From the NCBI RefSeq assembly GCF_018446385.1, contig NC_055996.1:126714532-126778531 (forward strand): a stretch of 64,000 bases of DNA, read 5' to 3'. The notes under the pieces are model-generated. The model did no database searches. It worked only from the letters and a program-made list of their open reading frames with translations, and was not told the origin of the DNA. Positions 10,982-23,100 of this stretch are shown here, one piece after another (the first letter of the stretch is position 1; every line of letters starts with the position of its first letter). Source of the DNA: Zingiber officinale. Lineage: Eukaryota > Streptophyta > Magnoliopsida > Zingiberales > Zingiberaceae. The position numbers and the translations under genes were made by a program.

Positions 10982-11198
10982 GGGCGCGTTTGGTACACGC
11001 GTTTTCCATTTTCATTTTCTTGAAAACACGCGTTTTCTAAAAAATGATGTTTGGTTTGCGTTTTTCGTGCTTGTTTTCTAAAAAAATAGCTAGTGTTTTT
11101 TAGAAAAACAGGAAATGACAAAAAGTCATTTTCTGTTTTCTAGAAAACGCGCATTTTCCAGAAAATGAAAATGGAAAACGCACGTACCAAACACACTC
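10982..11198. mobile_element. Tourist-like MITE
   Basis: 217 bp with near-perfect inverted ends: left GGGCGCGTTTGGTAC and the reverse complement of the right end GAGTGTGTTTGGTAC, followed by a shared CGTTTTCCATTTTCATTTTC tract. A 3-bp GAA flanks each side (10979-10981, 11199-11201). The interior is also largely self-complementary (ACGCGTTTTCTA/TAGAAAACGCG). Ends and 3-bp duplication fit the PIF/Harbinger (Tourist) type, though TAA would be the usual target. Confidence 0.7.
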
Positions 11199-11689
11199 GA
11201 AACTTTCTGTTCTATTTCTAGTTTGGAAAAACAACAAAGCCTTTCATAATAATTTTTAGTGAGTTTGAGGCAGTGTGTTAGAAATAGAATCAATTTGCAA
11301 ATACTAGGCCTAATTAATACAAGGTTTAAAAGTATAGTTTATATTGTTAAATAATAAACATAGACAAAGGGGACAATCGTGGGCATCTAACCCTGCTAGT
11401 TTTCATATTAATTTTAACTGTTACATTTATTTTGGTTCATGAAAAAAAATTATTTAGCTCTGATGATTGATCAGGCAGCCAAAGAGAATCTTTTGATCAT
11501 TTGATGCAAATAGCTATAATGGCCTAATGCTTCTCAAATGGTCATGCTGGAGAAGGACCCATATGAAGCATTCGTAGTTTGGCAATTGAGTTGACAGCTA
11601 ACTATTCTCTTCGCAAGAGTCGTCCATCCACGGGAGAGGCTCAGAGGATAGAGGTGAATGGTGATCTACTGATCCATGATTTTAAATCT

Positions 11690-12040
11690 TAATAGAACAA
11701 CTGAGAAGAGAAGAGAAGCGAACTAGAGTATAGAGAGATCCGAAGAACTACATGAGATCTAGATTTATTGTCGCCGACTCGCTGTGGAGATTGTTGTCGC
11801 TGCTCGCCTGCTCGCTTGTTGTCGCCCTTCATAACTGATGCGCCATGGAGAGAATCAGAGAAAGTAACGAAGAGAAAAATTGGGAAGAGAAGAGAAATAG
11901 AGTCTAGAGAGAATCGAAGAACTACCTGAGATCAAAATTTGTTGTCGCCGACTCGCCGTGGAGATTATTGTCACTGCTCGTTGTTGCCATTCATCACTGA
12001 CGCCATGGAGAGAAAGCAACGAAGGGGGGGGCCTAAAACC
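11690..12040. repeat. imperfect direct duplication in the hAT 5' region
   Basis: Roughly 11697-11850 and 11883-12027 are diverged copies. Both run AGAGAAGAGAAG ... GAAGAACTAC ... TTGTCGCCGACTCGC ... TGGAGAT ... CATGGAGAGA. They sit between the transposase start and the right end of the hAT element, so they probably belong to its promoter/leader region. Confidence 0.65.
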
Positions 12041-12376
12041 TTATTAAAAAAATGAACTGGGTAATAGAGTTGGCTGGGCAACTGGGCTAGGCTACAACCC
12101 CTATGATGATCCGTCTCTGCCGAGCACCTCAGCTCGACTGCTCAAGCATTCGACAACTTGAGCACCTAGCTCGTCTCACCAACTCAATGACTCCACTGTT
12201 CGATCTCCCTTACTGACTTGAGAGTCTAGATCCTCCTTGTGACTCAATCACTCGGAGTTTTCAGATGGCGCCATTCTTGAGCTCTTCAGGATAACTTAGA
12301 CTTGTTTATTTAGGCTAAAATCCAAACCATTGTTGGGTTCGTCACATTGCAATGTGTTGGCTCCTCCATGTATCAA

Positions 12377-12606
12377 ATCTTTGGTATGTGCCGGGGCTAT
12401 GGTGCCGCGGTAGGACATCCAGGTTGTCTCCCAGGCATCCGCAGTTTGAACCCCAACTACGGCGTATTTGTAGGATTTTTTCTTCCAAATGGGAGGCGTA
12501 ATCAAAGGATGCTGAGCTTCTGGGCTGGCCGCCGTGTGCGCTTCCCGATTTACCCTGGTGGCCGGTGGAAAACTTTCGTGGGATCGGGCCGGTCACCCCA
12601 GAGATA
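12377..12606 (+). mobile_element. tRNA-derived SINE-like sequence
   Basis: A GC-rich island in AT-rich DNA with tRNA-like promoter boxes: GGGGCTATGGTG (A-box-like, about 12391) and GTTTGAACCCC (B box, about 12444). A TACGGCG ... GTAGGATTTTTT segment follows, then a GC-rich body ending near CCCCAGAGATAA. Just 3' of it ACTGGGATTATCATTTT is repeated directly (12619-12652). No clean target duplication was found. Open frames on both strands (12296-12611) are incidental. Confidence 0.5.
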
Positions 12607-12925
12607 ATCAATTAGATTAACTGGGATTATCATTTTACTGGGATTATCATTTTTTTTTATATGTAACTATTGAACCCCTAATAAGATTAAGTGTTAGTGT
12701 ATAATAGAGTTACTACTATAAAGTAAGAGTCCGAATCTTAATAAGGTCTTGGGCAACTATAACTTTTAAATTTATCTTTTCAAATTATTGGGGGATAATT
12801 TTAACCTTTTACTACTATTGATATGTATAATTGAATAATTATACTTTAATAATCCGATTTGGGACCAACACAATTCTAGTGGTAGATGGACTGTGAATTT
12901 TAAAGTAATTTAGTTGTTAAATTAA

Positions 12926-13968
12926 GGGTTAATAACTTTAAACCCCCTTGTATTTTATAGCATCTTATATTTTGCCCCCCTTTATTTGAAAAACTACACT
13001 TAACCCCTCTTTGACATAAGTAAAAAAGAGTAAAATAAGGTAAATGGCCAAAATAACCCTAACCTAAATCAAACTTTTAGAAGAAAAATAAAAATAAAAA
13101 TAATCCCGTAAAATCGTTGAAAGCTTAACTTTAATCCAACCTGATTTATATATAGGTCCAAAATTTCACTTGTTCCTAGAAAAAATATCCTCACAAAATC
13201 ACACATACAACAACATAAATAACAGAAAAATAGCAACTCTGAAAAGGATAATCAGTTAAAAACTCATTCCACCAAATAAAAAATAGCCAGAATTCTAAAT
13301 TGATGAATCAAAATTAAATACAGATAGAATAAAGTTTATTATTAAAAATCAAAATAAATACTCTTTGATGATTTATAAAAAAAATTACCCTTTTAATTTT
13401 TGCCCAAAAGTAAATTTTTATTTCAAAGCAACACCTTTTTGAAGTGAAAAATATTTTTAGCTGTTTTGAAATGAAAATTTACTTTTGGACAAAATTTAAA
13501 AGGATGATTTTTTTATAAATCATGAAAGGGTCTTTATTTTGATTTTTAATGATAAACTTTATTCTCTCTTTATTTAATTTTTATTCATCAATTTAGAATT
13601 CTGAATTTTTTTTGTTTGGTGGAATAAGTTTTTGACTGATTATCCCTTTCAGAGTTACTATTTTTCTATTATTTATGCTGGTACAAGTGTAAATTTTGTG
13701 AGGATATTTTTTCTAGGAACAAGTGAGATTTTGAGCCTATATATAAATTAAATCAGATTGAATTAAGGTTAAGCTTTCAACAATTTTAGGGGATTATTTT
13801 TATTTTTCATTTTCTCCTAAAAGTTTGATTTAGGTTAGGATTATTTTAATTATTTACCTTTTTTCCTCTTTTTTACTTATGTCAAAGGGGGGTTAAGTGT
13901 AATTTTTTAAATAGAGGAGGGCAAAATATAACTTACTATAAAATAAAGGAGTTTAAAATTATTAATCC
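12926..13968. mobile_element. foldback Mutator-type MITE with about 500-bp arms
   Basis: Nearly the whole 1043 bp is one inverted repeat. The left end GGGTTAATAACTTTAAAC pairs with the reverse complement of the right end, GGATTAATAATTTTAAAC, and the arms stay complementary to a loop near 13440. A perfect 9-bp duplication TTAAATTAA flanks it (12917-12925, 13969-13977). G-starting ends and a 9-bp duplication indicate the Mutator superfamily. It contains no gene. Its right end is about 165 bp upstream of the start codon of the CobW-type gene. Confidence 0.85.
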
Positions 13969-14132
13969 TTAAATTAACATTTTTAAAAGTGGCAAATACT
14001 AATGTTTATTTATTTATACAGATAAATGCCAAGTTTTTCTATTCAATGTTAATCGAAAATTCTCGAAACCTTCCAACCCCCAAATTGCTAAGACGAGGGC
14101 TGAACCGGTTGCAGTGAGGCTGTGAAGTAAGA

Positions 14133-17100
14133 ATGGAAGGGAACGAGATGAGCGCCGCGTTTGAGAATCGGGTGTTCAACCGGCGGTCCGGCCTTGCCGG
14201 CGGCCGCATGGGCTGCACCCTCGTCACCGGCTTTCTTGGCAGCGGCAAAACCACGCTTCTCAAGCACTTACTCGACAACCGCGGCGACCTCCGACTCGCT
14301 GTCCTCGTCAACGAGTTCGCCGATTCCGACGTTGATTCCCTTCTCCTTGACGCCACCCGCCTCAACCAGGCCTTTAACCTATCCACCGTCTCCCTCACCC
14401 ACGGTTCCCTCTTCTTTTCTCTCCTCGCGTGGCCGATCTGGTTCCTCCTTTGTTGGTTAGACTGACACCGTGTTGATTTCAGGCTGTGCTTGCTGTGATG
14501 TCAGTGGGCCGTTCCGGGAGTCCCTTCAGCGGATTGTCGATAGTAGGCACAACTTCGACTGTCTTCTCGTTGAGGTCTTATTCTACTGCCTTTTATGGGT
14601 TTTTCTTCTTGTTGATTGACTGTGTTAAAACGAGATTATGTGTGTTGTATAAATTGTTTCTGTAGACGTCTGGGCTAGCAAGACCTGATAAGTTTGTTGC
14701 CGATCTGAAGGAAGTAGGCATTCATCTGGATCTTACAGTTGCTGTGGTTGATGCAGAATCTCTCGATAAGATCATTAATATTGACATTGTCAGGAGGCAG
14801 TTGCAGCATGTCGATATCGTTTTATTAAACAAGTATGCTTATCAACATTATATCTTTCAGTTGCTGGATTTAGTGCAAGCATGCAAGCTGCCCCTTTTTT
14901 CCGTTTGTGTGTGCCCGCTAAACATGTTATCATTGACATTAAAAATAGACTGATAGTGACTAAAATGTGATGGTTGCATTAATTCTGATAGTGCCTTTGA
15001 AATTTGCGTGCTGTCTGAATTAATGCAATTGAGAGGCTAACTTTCATTATCATAAACAAAGTTTCCAGTACCCATCTATCAGTATTATTTTTATGTTTCA
15101 CTACTTCTTGCTCTTGAACTCTGCCAATACAGAAATTTCAGTTGACTTGATTTCTAATACCTCTTATCTCCTTATAGGATCTTTCCTTACTTTTCTTGCT
15201 TCTCCATTAGCACCTGACTTCCCTTTGATCCTCTATTCCACTCACTGATAGGCAACATGTTTTTTTTTTGCCACTTGAATCCTTTTCTTCCATTGTGACT
15301 GGTGTTTTTGAAACATGAAGCAAGCTATCTTCTCCTATTGGTTCATTTTATTGTCTTCTTACACGGTTGAAATATTTTATCTCATTTTAATCAATATTGC
15401 CTCTCATTTGCTTTGAACAAAATTGAAGTTTCTTTGAAATGTGGAGTTACTAGAAAGGACAAAATTAAAAAATAGTAATACCCAAGTGCAATTAAATGTA
15501 ATTTTAAAAATGATAAATTGTGAAAAAAATAGGTTGAGATGGTTTAGATATGTTGATAGGTAGCCTACAATTCTAACCCATAGATTGAACATTACTCATT
15601 CTAATTATGGAACCATGGTTTAAGGTATTGAGCTTTAATGCCCGACATAGTCCAAAATTTTTGTTCTGCTAGAGATTGAAACACAAGGTTAATCGCAGTG
15701 CTATCTGGGTTGGAACAATGCCACGGATACTTAGATGTTTCAAAGGGTTCAAAAGTCCTTTAAGAATTTCATTGTGTAACAGAGGAACTTGATGAAAAAA
15801 AAGTCAAATATAAAAAACAACAATGTCAAGTGTTTGATAGGCAAGCTTTTGGAGAATCTATGATGAATTTAAAGGTCATAGTGATGATATCTCAAATAAC
15901 TAACAATTTCTAGTCACTCTTTATGCTTCCCAAGTTAATATGAGTATGAACAACAAATGCCATATAGTTGTGACATAACTAGTTCTTGTGGAAGTGACTC
16001 GACTAGTGTTAGTGGTTTAGCCTCTACATCAACATTGGGGAAAAGTGCAAGTGTTCGTGTTACCTTACTATAAGTTGATATTAGTCATTTCTTTCCTTCC
16101 GCAAGATGAAGGTTGCAATTGATATTTGTCGATATTAACCTAATGGCCTTTCCAGACCGAGCCAGCAAGCATAATGTGATTGATGATGCCTACACAAAGG
16201 AGAAAAAGAAATCAATTGTCAAAGTATTGCTAAAATTTTCATTTTAATCCAATATTCCTAACTCAACAAACTATAGGTACTATTGTAGCATGGTGCCTAA
16301 TATCTAAAATTTTCATCCTTGTATGCATCCTCTAGGTTCATACTTAGCTGTACGAGGAAAGGAGATTAAAACATGGATCCTATCATGCAAGAAGTAATGG
16401 AGCCTATAGTGAGTTATATTGATATGCAATAACGGGACTAGACTTTTGCATATAAGCGTTATCAACTTTCTATTGTATAAATATGATATTTTATAAATTT
16501 GTTGTTAATGTAACCATAAAATATCATTATGCAACTGCAAAATACCCTGGTGTTATCTTACATATCTTGAAGAGTGTAGAGTAAGAAATAGATGTAGAAT
16601 ATAAAGTACTAGTGGTCATAGACAATAGTGCTAACTTCAAGAGAGATAGTGTCGTTAGAGCAAGAACATCTAATATTGTTTTGGATCAAGCATGACACAC
16701 TGCACTACTTTGATGATGATGATGATGGGCATTAGTAAACTCAATATATTGAAAAAGTTAATAAAAATAGATAATTTTTTTATAAAATTCCTTTATAATC
16801 ATCACCCACTTTATAGATTAATGAGGAATTTTATTGCTAAAGACCCGTCTGGATCCGTTTTAAAATCTCAACCCAACCCACTTACGGGCCAATTCGACGG
16901 GACCAACCCAAATTGCGGCTCTAGTCAACCAAATTGGAAATTTTTTCATATGGCGGTACACTTTTTTTTTTGATAATAAGGAAATTTTGTTTGAGTATTT
17001 TAGGTTAGTATCTTAATCTGGCATATCAATATTGATAGCGTTTAATCAAAATGATGATCTCCTAGTGCTCCTCTAAAGTGTAATATCAAAGCTACAACAA

Positions 17101-20100
17101 AATAGAGAATTAGTTGTTGAGTCTATTACCTAGTGTCAAAATAGGCATATGACTATTAACAAGGAATATTTTAAGAAGCTTCTATGATCCTTTATATTGC
17201 CATTCAGGTATAAATTGGACTTTGATAATATAAAATAATCAATTATTAATTATCAACACAAATAGAGGACTATTTTAATTATACCACTTATTTATCTTAC
17301 ATTTGAGTGTTAGTTAAAATTTGGAAAATTAACTTCTAGTTTGAAAAAATTAAGAACATGTTCTCACTTAGATGACGTGTTAAAGAGGTTTTGAATGAAT
17401 TAGTCAACTCTCTCTCATTGCTAGAAGTGTGAAAGTGCAAAATTGCATCTTGCATCATTGCTCAAAGAAGATGGTCTATCTTTATTATAATATGCATTTC
17501 AATTAAAGATTAGGAGATAAGGAAGAGAAGGAAGAAGAAGAGTCTAGTGGTATAAATCTGATTTGTCCAGAATGAGGATGATCCAATGGTATTAATGAAG
17601 TGTTATTGAGGTTGAGAATCCTTGAAGTAGGAGATCGACCATGCCCATTTCAATTCCTTACCTACTGATTGAGAAAAAAAGTAAGTTAGAGGAGATGCTG
17701 GTGAGGAAGATGATGGAGCTTCTAATTGAGAATTTCTATTGTTTGGATCTTAACCTAAACGTTCTAAAACATTCCAACCAACACTATCAAAGGTCATAAA
17801 TAAAGGGTATGATAAAACTTCCACAATCTCTTATAAAAAGAAATAGAAATCTAATCTAGCACAATGGAAAGGGAACTAAATGCAATCAATGAACAAGAAC
17901 ACAATGAGATGATGAGAGTGACAAAACATTGTCACATTCTGACATTGTAATTCTAAGAGAAGTTTGAAATAATGATAGCGACGTTGACAATATTGCAACT
18001 ACTAATTGGGATGATGATAATTGAAATATATTAGATGGCGGTGAAACTTATATTCTCTAAACTTTAGTATTGAGCTATGGATACGTTAGCAAAGTTACAC
18101 ACATGCATCCCAGAATGATATAAGCTAGATTTATTAAGAGCCAATATCAACACAGATATAAGAGTTATAATCAAAATGAAGCTTGTAATTATTAAGATTA
18201 TAAGAGCTTAGCTAAAAATTGTTCGGATCAAGGATCATTATATTCTCAACTTTCTTATTATAACTCTGATGCATCATATGGTGATCCATCAAGTCATGAT
18301 TCAGGGATATGTGTATCTTTTTCATGTGGTTGTACAATTTTGATTCTAGGACCGTTAGCTCAAGTTCAACTGCAAAATCGAGATATATTGATGGATATAT
18401 GAAAAAAAAAAGCCAATATCAGTATTATGGGATAATTATTTAATTTGGGTCTTAAAAACCATGGGTTGATCTGACAAGAATGTTGTAAAATTTGATGTGT
18501 GAAACACATTTTGATATTAAGATGGTATTGTTAATGGTCATAGAAATCAATATCATTCCACAAGTTCCGAATAATTATTTCATTTGGTTTTTAGAAAATT
18601 ATGAGGTTGATCTAAGATCTGATGTATAACATTCCTTTTGGTATTAGCATAGTAGTGCTGATACAATACCATTAATATTTGAGAATAATAAATTATAGAT
18701 TATTATAAGAAAGAAAATAAGTATTGAAATTGTATTAACACAATACAATATCATACTGAAACTGTATTATTCCAGTTAAAGATTCAAATTCTGACACAGT
18801 TCAACATTTTAAACTTGCATGGAACTTCTTTAACTAATTGTGTGCCAACTATTGCTATCAATTGCTCTTGAATAATGTTGGTCTCTTATGCCCATTACAA
18901 AATTGGTGATGCAATATTTAGACAGCCATTTCATGTTCTAGAATGAAGAACATAAGAAATAACTGAACAACATGGCACCTTTACCTTTAGTTGTTGTCCT
19001 TCAGTTTTAGTGAATTTGTCCTTGAATCAAACTTTTTGTCAAGCTTTAGAATGACTTAGATTTATGACGAACTTTAAATGAGCAAAGTGGGTGTTGGGAT
19101 GCGAGAAGTCAGCTTGCAATTAGGGTTTTTAGTTTCTATGGGTCTCTTAAACTAGTATAAATAAACAAGTGCAAGATAGGTATATGTGGATTAATAAGTC
19201 TAATTGAATTAGTATCGGAGACATTCAATTCAATTTAGTTTGTTACATGGTTTGGTTTAATATAATAACATGAACCTAAGTGTTGAACTCACTTCAATTT
19301 GTGGAAAAATATTTAAAACAATTCTTATCAAAGAAATAAGACTTTTCTGGAGAAGATTACATGCATTCCAATTTAGGGTTTAGATTAGTTACTGATTTAT
19401 CTTACAAACCCCACAAAGCGATGCAAACTTCGAGATTGTGCCCTGCTAACAAGATGTTTGTCAACAGCAAAACATTTATTGTACTGAATCTGAATTTATT
19501 ACTTTATTAAATCATACCTTGCAACATATAACCTTATAAATTCTGCTTATTTCTTTCATTCATCTTACAATAAGACAATTTCAATTCATATTTTTATGCT
19601 CTAAAAGTGGTAAACTCTGAAGATTTTAGAAGAATTTGGGAATGCAGATTAAACCATGTTTGGAACATTAGATTGTATAACTTTATAGAGTTAGGTTTCA
19701 TGTAGTCCTCAACTTGACAATGCCACAATATATGTTAATCCACCTTAAATATTGTTTTATCAACCTATTTACAATTTGGCTGAACGTGACAATATATTGA
19801 TGGCTGCGATCAGTTATCTCTTGCAGATGTGATTTGGCTACTCTCAGTCAGATATCTAATGCTGAAGATATTTTAGAAGGGTTAACAGGTGGTGCAAGGG
19901 TTGTCCGCTCCCAATTTTGTAGAGTTCCTCTGGATCTTGTGATTGATTGCACCAAACTTCAGGCATTAGATGTTGAAAAAAACTTTGATAGTATGCCAGG
20001 GATTCTTTCTCATGAATCGTTGCCCAAGATGGCATTTAGGCATAATAATGCTCCAGTGCAAATTTCTTCTATTGGTGATACTGGCAGCCAGCCTTCTGAT

Positions 20101-23100
20101 AATTTCGATGCTGGTAACTTATCTTTATCTTGCTTTTAATGGGAATTTTTTTTGGTTAGTTTAGTTTCCCTTAATTAGAGCATCGACAATAGGGGATATT
20201 TGGAGGGGATATTTCTCCAAATTTTCCCAATCTCAAATATCCCCGATTGAAAGGGGATATTATGGAGGAGATTTGAAATCACTGGACATAGAGTTATGCT
20301 TGGTAATTTCTCTCTCTTTGTTTTTTTAACTATAAAAAAAATTTAAAAATATATTTAATGGTGGAATTTGGAATATTTGATAGTAGGGTATTTAATAGGT
20401 GAACCCCATAAATATTTGGTTTGTGGGATATTTGATTGTGGGATTTGGGATATTTAAGGAATGAAATATTTGATTGATGATGTGGATGCGGGGACCACAA
20501 ATATTTGGGAGAAATATTCGATCTTATTGTGGATGCTCTTAGAGCATATTGGCCTTTTTTTTTTCTTTCAAATTGTTGTTGCTTCTCTTATCAAGCCCAA
20601 ATTCGGGATTGAAGGAAGAGTTTAACCATCAAAGTTTCTCCCATGTTAATGTTGCATAATTGCTGCTAAAATAGGCCTTATTATGTAGTTGTGTTGATCA
20701 CTTAATTCAGATTTTGTTACTTTATCTATCCGTATCAGTAACTTTGGGAGAAACCTATGTACTTAGACTAACTTTGAAGAACAAGTAAATAATTCATGCT
20801 GTAAATTGTAAAAACTGCAGCACGAAATGTAAGACAACTGAAACAATGTTAATTTAGGAAGATATATTCTGTTTTTGCGGCAGATTGTCTTTCCTATCTC
20901 ATTTTAAAATGAAGACTTACTGGATGGTTTTCACCTCTGTTTACCAAAAAAATCTGGCTGTTATGACATTGTTTTCATCATCTTCATTGAGTGGCAGCCA
21001 TATATTTTTAGTTGTCACTTCTTTTGTTTCGTGTAACAAGCTAGATATCTAAGTGTGAGGTACAGTTTAGACGGACATTGATTTTAATGGCTATTCCAAT
21101 TCATTGCATACTGCAGTTGCTTTAACGCAAACTTAAACCTGTACATTCGAATGTGAGAGTGGCAATAAGATGTTTAGTTGGCTAAAGCTAATATATCACT
21201 AAACATGCTTATTTTTTATGTTTTTAAATAGTTATTTAGATTGAGCTCAATGGAGGGATAAAATCCATGTAGTTGAACCCAAGCAAGAAACATGGCTTGA
21301 TTATGATAATTATTTAGATATCATTCTTTTGCTTTTATCTTGTCAGTCTTCACTTTTCCCTCCCTTTTTTATTAGGCTTTCCTCATGGAGCATCATTCTC
21401 ATCAGCTTCATTTGAAACTGAAGTTCCATTGTCTTTGGCGTTGTTTCAGTCAAAAGTTCTTAACATCATGAGATGCTCAAGGAGCCTAATTAGAGCTAAA
21501 GGCATCATATGGTTTGCCGAGGATAGGTACGAAAGTTCAGTAGAAACTATACCTTTATCCATTGTTCTCCATGCTATATAAGCAGCATTGTTCTACCAGT
21601 TACTACTCTCATAATCTCCTGATCCATCTTATAAAATAAGTGAAAACTGCTGAGCTATGCATGCTTTGCATGACTATCAACAAGTAATTCCGAGTGGCAT
21701 ACTGGTTTTTCATCACAGAGAAAATCGCTTCGTCTTCCAATGGAGTGGTCTCAAAAGAGTAGAAGCTGTCAGTGGTCAACCTTGGGAAAGTTCTCCAAAA
21801 TCACGTGTTGTACTAATAGGCACAGATAACTCTGAATTGCAATCAATCGTTTTACAGCTCTCTGCATCTGCAAATTATCAGAGAGTAGTCCCATTAGAAC
21901 CTGGCACAGTGGGAGAACATGCTAGAAGCTTTTCTATGATGGTTGCAAGTGATAGCAGATTTAAGGTATTTGAATAGGTTTCTTATCTTCTAAATCTGCT
22001 TATGAACCTTGTCAACATGTTTCTCAATGCTAGTAAAAAAACACCAAGTTACTTTTGGATTTTTTGAATTTGCTTAAAACTTGCTGTAAATCAATGTAAT
22101 GCTCAAACAATCAGCATTTTAACAGTTTACATGGATGGAAATCCTACCTTCAGCTTACCACATATATGAACAAACTTAGCCTAATAAACCAATTTATTTA
22201 TTTTTTCCTGTCATGAAAAAAGGAACCTACAAAATTCCTTAATGTTTAATTATAGTATTTCTCCATATTTAAGAAAAAAAAAATAAAAGTTTGATTTCTG
22301 ATATTGAATATTCTTAGCATGGTCTTATTTTCTTTTTGACTACAGGAACCTTCTAGTAAGGATCCCCTTGTTGTATTCGGTTTGAAAGGTTCACCATTAC
22401 GTGGTGTAAAGGAGGTAACAGCTTATGTGTTATAAATAACCATTTTCCATTAACATAACTCTCATATTACTTTTTTTAGATAGATTTGGAACATTTTTTT
22501 ATATCCATTATCCATTTAATTTTACTGTAAAAACGTTCTCAGATTGCTTTATTTACTTCATTTTTACTTATAATTATGATCTTCCTATTTCAATTCTTTG
22601 ACTGATCCATTTTTCTATTGAGGATAGTCTCATCTTAGTGGAGCTTTGATGCGTTTAATTAATGGCAGAGGAAAGATTTTTGTAACAGCCACGACATCTG
22701 GTGAAGGTGATCCTAATCAAACATATCTGTGCTTAAGTTTTGTGCAAGATCTTAGTTATTCCATTCCATACATGTTCTCTGAACAAGATCTTTGTTGGAT
22801 AAGGATTACATATTTTGCAAGTTAGATTCTTCGAAAAGAAAAGATTGCTTTATGCAACTGATTGAGATACATCATTCTACTGATAGCCTATGAGTAAGTA
22901 GAATTGATGAATGCTAATAGTTCACATTTATTGCTCCATGTGTATACAAATATGCCTTTAGCTATTTACAGCTAGATTTCTAATACTTGGTTCGAAATTA
23001 TTATAAAACTACACCTTATAATTAATACTATATTTTTTTATGACTTATCAAAGATTTAGTCTACAAATTTGCTAACTAACCATTAGAGCTAACAAATAAT

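Larger units (their letters stand above)
403..12119 (-). mobile_element. degenerate hAT transposon containing nested elements
   Basis: Seen: the left end TAGGGACGGATC and the reverse complement of the right end CAGAGACGGATC agree at 10 of 12 bases, and both ends have AGGGGTT a little further inside. Flanking 8-mers CCGAGTAC and CCGAGCAC match at 7 of 8, as expected for the 8-bp duplication of hAT elements. Between them lies a broken hAT transposase on the minus strand. The element has been split by a Mutator-like element at 505-7769, a SINE at 8534-8710 and a Tourist-like MITE at 10982-11198, so its own DNA is about 4 kb. The transposase would have been transcribed from the right end leftward. 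The one-base mismatch in the duplication and the stops in the transposase show it is old and immobile. Confidence 0.8.

Noticed and set aside
15840..18400. hAT transposase inside CobW intron 3
   Set aside because: Only linker-like Ser/Tyr/Asp-rich wording is visible; no catalytic or hATC block, ends or target duplication could be found, so it is not called as an element.
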